From positions 7,561,501-7,625,500 of the forward strand of contig WPIO01000012.1 of NCBI GenBank assembly GCA_009760855.2: a DNA stretch of 64,000 bases, read 5' to 3'. Of this stretch, positions 1 to 11,635 are shown piece by piece (position 1 is the first letter of the stretch; each line of letters starts with the position of its first letter). The notes under the pieces are model-generated. The model searched no databases. It was not told the DNA's origin and saw only the letters and a program-made list of their open reading frames with translations. The position numbers and the translations under genes are program-made. The DNA comes from Cristatella mucedo. Its lineage: Eukaryota > Bryozoa > Phylactolaemata > Cristatellidae.

Positions 1-205
1 ATAGAGCCGTAATGGCTCACTAGGTAAGGCGGGTGCTTTTCACGACTTCGGTCCCCCCCCCCCGAGGTCGTGGGTTTGAATGCTGCGGTGGGCTATCGTT
101 TATCGTCACTGCAAGCGGTGATGATAGCCGTAAAGACTCTTCCATCGCTATACAAAAAGAGGCTGTTAACTCAGCTAGCATATAGAGGTAGATGAGTGTC
201 TCGCT
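1..205 (+). mobile_element. tRNA-derived SINE, first copy
   Basis: The copy starts near position 12 with a tRNA-like A-box region (ATGGCTCACTAGGTAAGG). A B box with mutations follows (GGGTTTGAATGC instead of GGTTCGAATCC). The family-specific body comes next: GCAAGCGGTGATGATAGCCG, then CTATACAAA and AGAGGCTGTTAA, ending near TCAGCTAGCA. A run of 12 C's sits between the A and B boxes. The same modules recur at 9228, 10925, 16715, 24963, 30050, 35853 and 39600, so it is dispersed. Transcription by RNA polymerase III is inferred from the boxes. Confidence 0.7.
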
Positions 206-303
206 TGATCGACAATTGAGAAACATTATTGATTACTTGTCAGGCTTAGTTTTTTGCAACTCAAGTCCCTGGCTATAGCCTTTTAGCTTCTTACGTTCAA
301 GCA

Positions 304-1426
304 AACTGTTAATAATAATAATAATAATAATTAACTTGATAAAGCGCCCTCAGAGAACTTAATCTCTCTCTCTAGGCGCTTTACATTTGCTGTAAAGTGA
401 AATGCAATTGAATGGTAAGTAAAATCATGCTTGAAAAACAAACAAAATGAATAATATGGTTAGGTGTGACATGCACAGGGTCAGCATGCGAATGTGGTGA
501 GTGGCAGCATGCGCAGTGTCAGCACGCATAAGCACATGAAGGACGAGTCACAGGGACCCACTAAATGCTGTCCTAAATAGGTGTGTTTTAGGTTCCTTTT
601 AAATGTGGTCAGGTCGGAGGATGTTCTGACGCAGGTCGGGAGGGAGTTCCAGGCTTTGGGAGCATATGAACTAAATGCACAGTCTCCAAAGGATTTAAGG
701 TTTGTATGAGGTATTTCTAGACTGTTGGATTCCGAAAAGCGGTTAGTACGATGCTTGGCCTGGTGGGGTAGTATATCTGACAGATAGGCTGGAGCCATTG
801 AATGAAGGGACCTAAAAGTGAGTGACAAAACCTTGAAGTCAATCCGTTGCTTGACTGGTAGCCAGTGCAGGTCGGCGAGAAGTGGAGTAATGTGGCAACT
901 GCGACGCTCACAACAGACAAGCCTAGCTGCAGAGTTTTGCACCAGCTGCAATCGCCTGATCATACATGCTGGTAGGCCAGTAAGCAGTGAGTTGCAGAAG
1001 TCGAGACGGGATGTCACGAATGCATGGACCAACTTGGACGTAATATCTTTATCTAAACAAGCCCGAATTTTAGCAATGTTATGAAGTTGAAAATAGGCGG
1101 ATTTGACTGTGGAGCTGATATGGTCGTCTAACGAGAGGTCGCTTTGGAATATGACACCTAGATTTCGAGCTGATTCAACTGGAGATATGCTGGCAGAGCC
1201 AATTTTGAGAGTCAGCCTTTCCAATCTATGGATCACACTGGGTTTGCCCATAACTAGTAAGTTAGTTTTATCATCGTTAAGTTTTAGAAAATTTGCTGCC
1301 ATCCATGTGCGGATGTCATCAATGCATGCAGCTAGTGAGTTGAGAGAATTTGAGGTGCTCGAAGGCTGGGAGGGATCAAAGAAAAGGTACAACTGAGTGT
1401 CATCCGCATAGAAGTGAAAGCCTAGT
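304..1426 (-). mobile_element. Family A non-LTR retrotransposon, 5'-truncated, left arm of an inverted pair
   Basis: On the minus strand the copy enters at the reverse transcriptase catalytic box (FYADDTQLY, about 1425-1385). It then stays open to a stop at 481: the thumb and C-terminal part of an L2/CR1-like reverse transcriptase, with the hallmarks RLDFCNSLL, LHWLPVKQRI and APKAWNSLP. The 3'UTR follows, then the family tail (GCGCTTTACATTTGC on the plus strand) and an ATT-type repeat at 304-330. The conserved KTHLFRTAF end is frameshifted by one missing base near 585. The right arm at 1480-2548 carries the same lesion. No endonuclease or 5' part remains, so it is not autonomous. Confidence 0.8.
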
Positions 1427-1479
1427 TAGGACTCCGCCTGCACACTTCGTCGTCAGCGATAATTAAAATACGCTTCACA

Positions 1480-2514
1480 TTGTTTTTCCTTGAAAGGTTA
1501 ATGCTTAAGAAAAATATGCAAGCCACGGATCCCATGCCAATTCCGCCACGCTTGTGTAGGAATGCAGACATGGGTAGAGTGTCTCTGCTTGTTTTGCTTG
1601 ATCTTTCGGCAACTTTTGACACCATCGATCACAAAGTTCTTCTAGAGCGCCTCTCATCTCGCCTGGGCATCACTGGCACTGCTCTGCAGTGGTTCAGGTC
1701 CTATCTCAGTGGGAGACTCCAGAGTATTGACGTGAATGGACAAAGATCATCTGAAGTACCTCTGAAATATGGAGTACCTCAGGGCTCAGTGCTAGGTCCG
1801 GTTCTTTTCACAGTTTATACTCTGCCTCTTGCTGATGTGATTGCCAAGCACAATCTAGGCTTTCACTTCTATGCGGATGACACCAGCATGTATGATCAGA
1901 CGATTGCAGCTGGTGCAAAACTCGGCAGGTAGACTTGTCTGTCGTGAGCGTCGCAGTTGCCACATTACTCCACTTCTCGCCGACCTGCACTGGCTACCAG
2001 TCAAGCAACGGATTGACTTCAAGGTTTTGTCACTCACTTTTAGGTCCCTTCATTCAATGGCTCCAGCCTATCTGTCAGATATACTACCCCACCAGGCCAA
2101 GCATCGTACCAACCGCTTTTCGGAATCCAACAGTCTAGAAATACCTCATACAAACCTTAAATCCTTTGGAGACTGTGCATTTAGTTCATATGCTCCCAAA
2201 GCCTGGAACTCCCTCCCGACCTGCGTCAGAACATCCTCCGACCTGACCACATTTAAAAGGAACCTAAAACACACCTATTTAGGACAGCATTTAGTGGGTC
2301 CCTGTGACTCGTCCTTCATGTGCTTATGCGTGCTGACACTGTGCATGCTGCCACTCACCACATTCGCATGCTGACCCTGTGCATGTCACACCTAACCATA
2401 TTATTCATTTTGTTTGTTTTTCAAACATGATTTTACTTACCATTCAATTGCATTTCACTTTGCAGCAAATGTAAAGCGCCTAGAGAGAGAGATTGAGGGC
2501 GCTTTATCAAGTGA

Positions 2515-2546
<32 letters not shown>

Positions 2547-2548
2547 CA
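1480..2548 (+). mobile_element. Family A non-LTR retrotransposon, internally deleted, right arm of an inverted pair
   Basis: The plus-strand frame 1561-1920 holds the reverse transcriptase core: LLVLLDLSATFDTIDH (first catalytic Asp), GVPQGSVLGPVLF, and FYADDT at 1866-1885. Immediately after YADD the sequence jumps to the segment matching ACMIRRLQ of the left arm, so several hundred bases of thumb-domain coding are deleted. From about 1885 to 2545 it repeats the left arm in opposite orientation almost base for base, including the one-base frameshift, and ends in an ATT repeat. A non-functional relic. Confidence 0.8.
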
Positions 2549-3519
2549 GAAGTAGAGAATAGCTATTTTGGCATCACCCTTGGTGTTTCTGAAAGCCTCG
2601 AATTCACCACCTAAAAATAGTTACCTGGAAGTGATTTTAAAGTTGCCTGAGCCGTGCGCCCCGGGCTCTGTTGGCTTTACCAGGTTTACTACTGTTCAAG
2701 CTGTCAGACAGCTACTTCAAAAATATCCAAGTAAGCTTTTCGCTGACAAATGAAAATATAACCTTCGAACTTAGACGCTACCTGGACGTTTAGCAATCAG
2801 ATGACATCAGAAATGCGTATTAGTTGCAATTTGATACGACCAAGGATTCTCATCTCTGCTAGCCGGATCGAAACTGCTAATTTAACTTCGGCGGCATAGA
2901 GTGATGAGTCTTGACTTCTGGGCTCCTTTGGCTGATGAAATCTTGCGGTAGCATTGCTTGATATACCACACCTCCCACGCTGTAGCAGCAGACGCATACA
3001 AGCTGCCCTAAACCTGTGCCGCCTCCACGCCGCGTCACCGGCGCTGCACTTTCTTGCGGTTGTGCGAGCCCTAGGCTAGACGTGTTGCTGATCCACTTAG
3101 TCTGCCAACTAGTTCACATTCACTGCCAAAAGACATCGTTGCCGCGCTGCACCACCATCAGGCGGCAGGCACTAAGCAAGGCTGAATACGCATACCTCAA
3201 GGATTCATGCGGCCCTTCTGCTGAATTTGGTTCCAGCGACGCGAGTATGTAGTGACCACGTGTGCTTTTTGCCGACGGAAAAGGCGTGATTTTCCAGTTC
3301 GGCTCCGTCCAAGTGCAAGGCTGCTCCGCATTCACTGTGCAAAACGACGATGAGCACGGTTTATGAAGTAGCTGCGGTCGCCGGCGAATAATCGGTGACG
3401 AAAGTTTGCACTGTGCAAAAGCTTGCACTTATGAATTCTCGGTTTCTTCTATCAAAGTGACAGTCTCGCATGGCCAATCATTGACAAGACGTCGCTTCCG
3501 TGCCCTACAACAAAATCTC
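2549..3519. other. Intergenic stretch with no recognised gene
   Basis: Short open frames run in several directions, but none shows splice-consistent extension, a known domain or a repeat-family match. I see no RNA gene here. Confidence 0.5.
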
Positions 3520-3955
<436 letters not shown>

Positions 3956-4238
3956 CAGTGTATGTGTCTCTCCCTCTCTCCTGGCTCTATACGGCGTCTG
4001 TGTGCACCTGACTGGGAGGTTTCTAAGCAGGTGCGATTTGTCACTGCGAAAACGATTTGACTCGACAGTGAAACTTAGGGCATATGCTTCTCTTACATTT
4101 CCGAGGTTTTACATAAAAGTCTTAACCGGCTGTACAGAATTTATTGTGGTTCTCGCCTTACGTAGGATGGCTGAGCCACGAATGAATGACCCTTCCCCCG
4201 TAAGTACAAAAGCTACGATCGCTTGATGTGTACAGTTT

Positions 4239-4340
4239 ATGCGTACCGAAGGCCGCTTAGGCTTTGAGTGGACTATGAAAGAATCTCATGCGTAACACTC
4301 AGTTTTGTGGCTTAGAGGAGTTCCAGAAGGAGATACATTA
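4239..4340 (+). mobile_element. Family B retrotransposon, 3' remnant
   Basis: This matches the end of family B copies elsewhere: GTACCGAAGGCCGCTTAGGC, then a GTGGACTATGAAA-like step, then GCGTAACACTCA. The same order is found at about 59975-60060. Only the extreme 3' part remains. Confidence 0.55.
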
Positions 4341-4348
4341 CGTTTCTT

Positions 4349-5000
4349 ACATGTTGTCTAGACTTCTGTAACTCACTGTTTTCTGATCTACCGGCCTGTG
4401 GAATAGGCGCTTACAGTTAGTGCAAAGCTTTGCAGCTGAGCTTTTCTGTCATGAGCGTAGCAGTTTCCAAATCACACTTCTCGCCGATCTGAACTGGCTT
4501 CAAATCAAGCAGTGTATTGACTTTAAGGTTCTGTCACTCAATTTTTAGGTCTCCTCGTCATCTGGCTCCAGCCTACAGATCAGAACTACTCCCAAACCCA
4601 CCTAGGCAGAGCTAACTTCAAATTCCTTGGAGACCGTCCCTCCTGTTCCTATGCACCTATAGCTTGGAACTCACTCCCATCTGATTTCATGACATCAACT
4701 TACTTGACGACATTTATAAACAAGGTAAAACGCATCTATTTCTCGCAGTATCTGATGGTTTCTTGTGATTGGTCCTTTGAGTGCTTATGCGAGCTGACAC
4801 AGGGCATGTTACCGCTAACCATATTTACACGTTTTAAATGTTGACAATGTGCACGTTACCTCTAAGAATATTATTCTTGTTAACATTGTGCATGTTGTCA
4901 TTAACCATTTGATCACGCTTCCTTTATAGTGTTCTTTAAACTGTCTAGAAAGAGATTGAGTTCTCTGAGGGTGCTATACAAATACATCGTTACTTATTAT
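4349..5000 (+). mobile_element. Family A retrotransposon, decayed 3' end
   Basis: Degenerate versions of family A landmarks occur in order: CTTCTGTAACTCACTG (for LDFCNSLL), TTCTCGCCGATCTGAACTGG (for LADLHWL), a CTTGGAACTCACTCCC step (for AWNSLP), and the tail CTAGAAAGAGATTGAGTTCT at about 4948-4970. Stops and indels break the frame, so it is an old insertion. Confidence 0.75.
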
Positions 5001-5497
5001 TCTATAACAATTTGCGCATCTTTTATTTTGAATCTAGCTTAATAGTAATGAATTTACGACATATACAACGTTGAAGCTGAACAATTATTTCCGTCGGAAT
5101 TTTCGCCTGATAAAGTCGAAATAGTATAGCGATGATTAAGAAGCGCAGGTGCTACTGCCTGCTTGTTCGCCAAGGGTGGGAGATGAAATGGAACAGTGAC
5201 CTTTCAGAAACTCGATGTCGTGAATGCCTATTTAATGGTCACACGGTAACCCAGCCTCTCTCTTGCCACCCAGCTACCACCAGTTGAGATATGTGGGTGT
5301 CTTTGGCCACTCTTACTCTTCATCCTAGAACACACTTTACATAAGAGCGGCTCTGCAGGAAACCAGTTAATTCACATTAACGAACTTATACTGGTGTTCG
5401 TGTTAATGCTGCTAACGTAATTCATGAGCTCACAGCCTCAAGCCTCCTTTCTCTGGTGGCTGAAGACCGCTAGCGACTTTACTTGGCTAAAAATCTT

Positions 5498-5748
5498 TCA
5501 GAAATCACCTTTAATCTTGGTCCACTCCAATTTGTCGAAGAGTGTCTGAATGGTGCCGTGGTTTCGGTGACTGACGACATAATCCAGCTCGTGCCATGCA
5601 GTGCTATTGATGATTGGTATTATCCAGCGCGGAGAGTGCAAGTTAAGCGCAGTTATATTAGCTTTGTAGCCTTTCTCTAGTCTCGTATCTATCGTGATCT
5701 GCAGGTTGTTGCTCCAGTGAAACATGTGAAGAACCTTATATACTTTGC
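5498..5748 (-). CDS. FAM78: FAM78-like, terminal exon
   Basis: 251 nt: two bases finishing a Gly codon, then 82 codons and TGA. It begins KVYKVLHMFHW. An AATAAA on the minus strand lies about 470 bases downstream (TTTATT at 5022-5027) and is a possible poly(A) signal. Confidence 0.7.
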
Positions 5749-6051
5749 CTGGAAAAATAACGCCGATGCGAGCCGTGAATAGCGCCAATCGACGAGAAAG
5801 CTGACTAAAATGAGAAAATGACATGTCACGCCTTTACTGACTCTTTTTGAGCATTCTCTTTCAACCCTGGTTACGAACAAAAATCAGCTCTCATTTCAAC
5901 TCTGTCTTCCATTATTCGAGATTTTTTAATTTTTGCGCATATTTTTCCTCCCCTATTTCTGCCTTTCTCATTTAAACATTTTTTTTTGTAACCCTCTCGT
6001 GTACTTGCTCTGTCTCCCTTTCACTCTCTCCCTCTCTCTCTCTATATGTAA

Positions 6052-6130
<79 letters not shown>

Positions 6131-6245
6131 TCTCTCTCTCTCCTCTTGCTCATTCTGTTCTTTTCTTGCCTTCAGACCTCTCCCCTTGCTCTCTAACTAG
6201 CTTCAGTTCTTTGATTTTGCCTCTTGCTTGACTCAACTTCCTCCT

Positions 6246-6306
<61 letters not shown>

Positions 6307-7124
6307 CTCTCAGTAGCTTTCATCACTTTTGGTCTAGGTTTTTGCTTTCTTTCTCTCTTTCCCTGTACTTCCTTTCGGCCCTGTCTCTCCCATACGTACG
6401 CACACACGCATACACATACATACACACACAACCAGTTTGCACACATGTGCACGCATATGCATGCACACGCGGCTTGACATTATCACTGAAGAAATTATTT
6501 AGCTTTCTCTTTCTTTCTTATGATCAAGCCTTCCCTTGTCACTAATTTTGCTTTTTGATGTGGAATAATCGTGTACGTCTCTCATTTACTTGATCTGTCG
6601 CTTCCAATTTTCACCAGCTCTTCTTTCTCCCTTTCTCTCTCTCTCTCTCTCTCTCGCTATCTATTTATGTTTCTGTCCTTCCTTTTCATCCATAGAAAGT
6701 GATTGCCTCACCTCCTTTATCGTCCTCTTTCATGGCAGCCAGCCAGGTATAGAAGCCCTGGTTGTGCCGCACTGTCTCCAGCTGCTTGCCTCGTCGTGTC
6801 ATTAGTGGAATGAGAGGAGAGCGATACTCCATGCCACTGAGCGGCACCTCTATCTTCCGATCGTCGTGCGACAGATCGACGCCTACTGGGTCTGATGTCC
6901 AAACATCAGACTCCGTTCGGCTGCTTAGCTGATTGCGGCAGTGCCCGTCATGAACCAGCCGTAAACTTTCTGGGAATTTTCGGTACTTGACTCTAGCGAC
7001 AATTACGTTTCCGCTGTCATCCGTGTACATTGCTCGTGCATCAATGTATGTGCAAGCTTGAATCCATCCGAATTTCCATCTCTCGGTCGCAGATGAGGCA
7101 CTAATGCGTACCGTTGCTGTCGGC
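5498..7124 (-). CDS. FAM78: FAM78-like protein, middle and C-terminal exons
   Basis: Two exons join in phase. Exon 7124-6712 has acceptor TTGCAG and donor GTGAGG and ends with one base of a codon. Exon 5748-5498 has acceptor TTCCAG and stop TGA at 5500-5498. Together they give about 220 residues. The family signature is clear: RWKFGWIQACTYI near the start, the QGFYTWLAAM block (vertebrate FAM78 has QSFTTWLVAM), then a VLHMFHWSNNLQITID step matching the LQTIKWRMRVDIEVD region, then GYKANI. The last 45 residues are not recognisable against vertebrate FAM78. FAM78 proteins have no established biochemical role, so I infer none. A candidate first exon at 12433-12596 has matching phase and would bring the protein to 275 aa. 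Vertebrate FAM78A/B are about 260-283 aa. The weak points are family divergence and the unproven N-terminus. Confidence 0.72.
6051..6304 (+). repeat. (TA)n and (CT)n microsatellites in the FAM78-like intron
   Basis: About 75 bases of (TA)n at 6051-6127, a CT-rich spacer, then an uninterrupted (CT)n at about 6253-6303. The block lies inside the 5749-6711 intron. Confidence 0.95.
6712..7124 (-). CDS. FAM78: FAM78-like, exon carrying the GWIQAC core
   Basis: 413 nt: one base, 137 codons, one base. It is open throughout, with the acceptor just above 7124 and donor GTGAGG below 6712. It carries GWIQAC and the RHNQGFYTWLA block. Confidence 0.72.
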
Positions 7125-7309
7125 CTGCAACACTATTTCATATATAATGGCGGCGGCGAGAATATACCGGCTTGCACTGGCCATGGGCGGTTGCCTTAAA
7201 CAGCTCACTTACGCGACACCGGGTATTAGGTACTTGATTCGGTCAACACGATGTCCTGATCCTGCAACGCTCGAGATAAGCGAGCAAATACATAAGAACT
7301 ACTTCCCAC

Positions 7310-7680
7310 CAGGCTAGACATTGCACTACCCACTTTTCTGACTAAAATCGTGTAGCTATACCTCGTACGAACCTCAAATCCTTAAGAGACCATGCCTTTT
7401 TATAGTTCGTATGCTTCCAAAGCCTAGAACTCACTTTCGACTGACGTCACGACATCGCCTGACTTGGTGGAATTTATAAAGAAATTTAAAACGCACCTGT
7501 GCGTCGCGGCATTTATAGAGTCCTTGTGATTCGTCTTTTGTTGGCTTGTGAGTGCTGACACTTGGCATGCTACCACTAACCATATATGTTGGCACTGATG
7601 ATGTCACCTCTAGCTATGGCATGCTTGTTGACATTGTGCATTCTACCACTAATCATTCGATCATGCTTCCTCTATGTAAT
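7310..7680 (+). mobile_element. Family A retrotransposon, decayed 3' fragment
   Basis: Landmarks CCTCGTACGAACCTCAAATC, AGAGACCATGC, a CCAAAGCCTAGAACTCAC step and AAAACGCACCTGTG occur in the family A order. Frames are broken. A family B copy in the opposite orientation follows directly. Confidence 0.7.
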
Positions 7681-7687
7681 TTAATGT

Positions 7688-8350
7688 ATCTCTGTCTGTA
7701 ACTCCACAAAGCCACAAAGACAATGTGGGTGTTATGCAGGAGAGTTTTGCATAGCACACTCACAGCCAAAGCGGCTTCCGATACGCATTCGGTAGCCAAC
7801 AGACTTCGTCTCACGCAACAAAGAGAAAGTGGGAAGTATAGCAGAGTCAGGAGAGCAGCTGAGGTAGTGAGTAGCATGGAAGTAGCAGCTCAAGACCGCT
7901 GGAAAGAATGAGCCATAGTCGGCAGCAGGAGAGTAGTTATCGTTTCGTAAGAATCGTGGAAGCAAGTTCCACAGTCTAGAACCTGCGGAGCTAAAGCTTC
8001 TGTCACCAACGTTCTTTAAGGGGAGGAATGGAACGGCTAATTTATTTTCCATAAAGGACCTGAGGGAACGAGGAGGCTGAAACTGGTGCAGCAGTTCAGC
8101 TAGGTATGGAGGAGCCGAGCCGAGCCGTGGCGAGCCTTTTGGGTCAGCATAAGAACTTTGCTCTGTATCCGATGATCAACCGGCAGCCATTCTAGCTTTT
8201 AGCAGAGGAGATACGTGGTCAAACCTCTGGGACTTGAAGACTAGCCTTGCAGCCATATTCATAGCCATTTGCAGTGACCAAGTTGCTACCTTTACAGCAT
8301 ATTACAGTGCCTACAAAGAGGTCAAGTTCTCTTGATGGCGCTAAACAAAT
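7688..8350 (-). mobile_element. Family B retrotransposon, 3' end
   Basis: The minus-strand frame 8052-7732 encodes the family B C-terminus: NKLAVPFLPLK, GDRSFSSAGSRLWN and SCYFHATHYL. Nearly identical text occurs at 25419-25946 and 59604-60044. The residual AT-rich end at 8340-8360 (TTTATTATTGTTATTATC) suggests another tail nested beside it. 5'-truncated. Confidence 0.78.
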
Positions 8351-8950
8351 TTATTATTGTTATTATCAATACTAATGTATAGATGATCGATTGGTCGACG
8401 CATCGTTATGCATGTTCAGGCCTGCATGTCGCTGCTGTGATTTTGCTGATGGACTTGGCCACATAACGAGGACATTTTATAGCCTACAATCGCATTAAAT
8501 CTGTCCAGAGCTAGTGCTTTCTCAAAAGCACCAAGGACTGGATATCCAACGACAACGACAGAGCCGCGGCCCAATGCATGAGAAATATACTGACTGACTG
8601 CGTGACTGACGTCACCCAAGACCCTCAAAAGATCCCGTGAATATGTCTGTAGAATCATGATGTATGTAACAGGCTATACTTCTGGCATGAGCATTTTTTT
8701 AAACGAGATTCAGGATTCCATTCCAATTGAGTTGCAAGGTCCATGGCCTGTCGAAGCCAACGCAAGTTTGCTCTGTTCTTCAGAACTTCCGTCCCACAAG
8801 CATTTCCCCAAAGCGTCTGAGGGTAGCTTCCGTGAGTTACAAACTTAAATATTATTATTACATGTTCCAAAATACTGGCATAAATAGGTTCTTTAATTCA
8901 TAAGGATTCCCAACACTACGATTAGGATTATGATATTCAATATACATGCA

Positions 8951-8952
<2 letters not shown>

Positions 8953-8984
<32 letters not shown>
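8953..8984 (+). repeat. (TA)n microsatellite
   Basis: About 16 uninterrupted TA units. Confidence 0.9.
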
Positions 8985-8986
<2 letters not shown>

Positions 8987-9227
8987 CATATGGGAGTATT
9001 ATTCAATTGAGCCAGCGGTGGCGGTAAGGAGGGGGTGCCGGAGAAAACTTTCTTATTACATCGTGAAGAGGCTTAGGAAAGACAAAAGGTCTCCTTAACT
9101 CTTCTATTCTTTGGCCTTGCAATATAAAACTCGTTCTGGTCTTCTCATTGAGATTTGTGGAGGACATCTGAACAAGCAAGCTACTTTTTTACTGCTAAGC
9201 TGCTTATTTGTTGTAATTTAAAGTTAA

Positions 9228-9360
9228 AATATCAGCTGACTGACAGCCACATTTATATAGCGGCAGAAGAGAGCCTTAATCGCTACCATCATCGCTTGCA
9301 TCGAGCAATACAAGGTTTTCCACTGCAGGACTCGAACCTTCAACCTGAATCGTGAAGAGC
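9228..9360 (-). mobile_element. tRNA-derived SINE, reverse copy
   Basis: Read on the minus strand it carries the B-box region (GGTTCGAGTCC as complement of GGACTCGAACC at 9329-9339), then GCAAGCGATGATGGTAGCG and the CTCTTCTGCCGCTATA module. The A-box end is missing or decayed. Confidence 0.65.
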
Positions 9361-10211
9361 GAATAGTTAGTAGTGTTTGGGCAACTACGTGTCAAGTTAG
9401 TAATGGCTGCTCATGCGTGTGATTTCATTGGTTTTTTTCTAGTGGCATAAATGTTTATATTGGCTCTCCTTTGTGAAATATGGTGTTGAAACTTGGTTGC
9501 GTCAGTGCGACTAAAAACACTTACTCTAAATGAGCGAGCATTCATCGAACTACTCGTCACATGATTTCCCATCAAGTTAGAATTAATTTAACTTTGCGCA
9601 TGAAGCAAGAAGGAATATTTTGCTTCATTTACAATTTCTGTCAGCATTATTACTGTCAGATGTATGGTCACCGGCATTTTTTAAAGTGGAATCTGCTTAG
9701 TGTGTCCAAATAGTATTGCTTTATAGTTAATTTAAGAGTGCACCGGCTATGCCTGCTTTCACTGCAAAACCTGCTGTCTCAGCCGACTTAATGCTGCAAT
9801 CATCACCGTAATCAGAGGAGAAGCCAAGATTATTATCTAGGGGTAAAACCAGGAATATTTTTACGTAGGGGCAAAACCCACAAGTAATAAAACATTATAG
9901 TGCACAATCACACTGTTTATTGGACACGAACTTGGTGGTTACCCTTCGAGTGGAAGTATGACGTAATTCGTCGTTGGTGAGGTTGAGGGAGCATGGGATA
10001 AGGGGGTGACCCAGGTAGCAACCCGCTGTATGGGGGACCAATGCACCCCTGCTCCCTGGCTCCGTCAGTGAGCACGTGCATTTGATTTGATTTTATATCT
10101 CTCGCTACCGAGGAAAACCTTAGGGAATATGTCTTCGCCCTTATTGATAGAGTGATATAGGACTTATCATCCCTCGTGATAGATTGGAGATTCGGCATAG
10201 GGGGGCCGAAA
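9361..10211. other. Presumed intron or intergenic stretch with no recognised gene
   Basis: If the candidate first exon at 12433 is right, this lies in the first FAM78-like intron. No domain, RNA gene or repeat-family match was seen. Confidence 0.4.
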
Positions 10212-10305
10212 TATAATAATAATAATAATAATAATGCACTTGATAAAGCGCCCTCAGAGAACTTAATCTCTCTCTAGGCGCTTTACATTTGCTGCAAAGG
10301 GATAG
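10212..10305 (-). mobile_element. Family A tail only
   Basis: An ATA repeat is followed on the plus strand by CACTTGATAAAGCGCCCTCA and CTAGGCGCTTTACATTTGC. This is the reverse complement of the family A 3' terminus. No coding part remains. Confidence 0.85.
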
Positions 10306-10924
10306 CGAAAGCCATATTGCTCTATTCCTGTGAGTAATGCATGTTTCGACGTGCTGCTGATAAGTCAAGGGCAATATTCGGGACTTGATCAGGGCGCAAA
10401 CTCTGGCTTTGAGTCAGTTTCAGTGAACTTTGTCAAAAAAATTGCGGAAATTTGCATCGGATTCGGTTAGTAAGCAGAAAAATCGACTGCTGGTGTTTTC
10501 AAGTCTAGTGGCCGCTGCTGACTGCTGACTCTGCACGATTTGGACGGACTCTTGTTTCAGACGCAGGCGAAGCGCTACATAAGTTTGAACGATTGGTGCC
10601 AGCATAGCTGTTCCTTCAAGCCTACACTCGCACCTGTCACTTTCTCGTCATCGACTTAGACAGTGGTCACTCAGCTACTCAGCGCTGGCGGGTTATTCAA
10701 ACAGGAAACGAGGTACTATATATTTAAGCGCTCGGCCGACTTGTGACTGCTACACACGTGCGTCGCGTATAGTTCCAGCTGAGAGAAGCGATTTTAAAAG
10801 GTAACTCTGTCTTATAGATTTTCTTAGGGATCTGAGGGATCCAGAATTTAGCATATAGCTATCTTAGCCGAAGGTGCGAGTTGAATTGTAGAGCCCGTAC
10901 GCCTCTTCTCAAATCTAGCTGGGT

Positions 10925-11080
10925 CCCCCACTTGGCTTTTCTCCTTCGATTGAGCAGGCCAGGTCGCGGGTTCGAGTCTTCTAGCATGCAATCCTTTATT
11001 GCCTACTGCAAGCGGAGCTATAGCCGCTAAAGCTCTCTGAAGCTATATAAACGAGGCTGTTTGATCAGCTAACTTTCACT
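10925..11080 (+). mobile_element. tRNA-derived SINE
   Basis: B box GGGTTCGAGTC at about 10968, then TTATTGCCTACTGCAAGCGG, ATAGCCGCTAAAGCTCTC and CTATATAAACGAGGCTGTT. The A-box region before the B box is diverged. Confidence 0.7.
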
Positions 11081-11635
11081 AGGACTTGTACAGGCGATGG
11101 CAGTCAAAATCTCGATACTTCAACTTAGCACTGGTTTATGATTTAAAATCATACGATGTTTTGGCTGTGCAGCATCAAAAATTAATACAGCATCTTCGCG
11201 GGTTAAATCCATTTTGGAATATATTACGGCGTTGCCCATACACGCGGCTGAAACTTAAACTGGCTTCTTAGTGACTCTTCCGCCTCACATCTGAGCTTTC
11301 AAATTGATTTTTACGGGCTTCATCAGCACTCCTGTCCTCAGATTTGGTGAAGCATCGAGAATCACAATGACTGCTGATATTGTCCCATACTTGAACTAAA
11401 TTCGGTTGCCAGCGCTTTCCTGGGCAACGCGGAATAGAATGATCGGTGGCAGCTCACGTGTGGACGTGAATCTGCTGCGCCACACCCACACGGGATGTTA
11501 ATTTCGCTTAGGCAATGGTGTGTCACATCCATGATAGACAAAAACTATCTATTAAACACTATACTGCCTAGTCTTGCGTGCAGTTTCTGGACCCTTGCAG
11601 CCATGTAATTACGAGCGTTCCGAGTCTCGAGCGGG

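Noticed and set aside
1480-2548. An active retrotransposon
   Set aside because: The endonuclease and 5' part are missing, the thumb is deleted and the end is frameshifted, so the copy cannot be autonomous.
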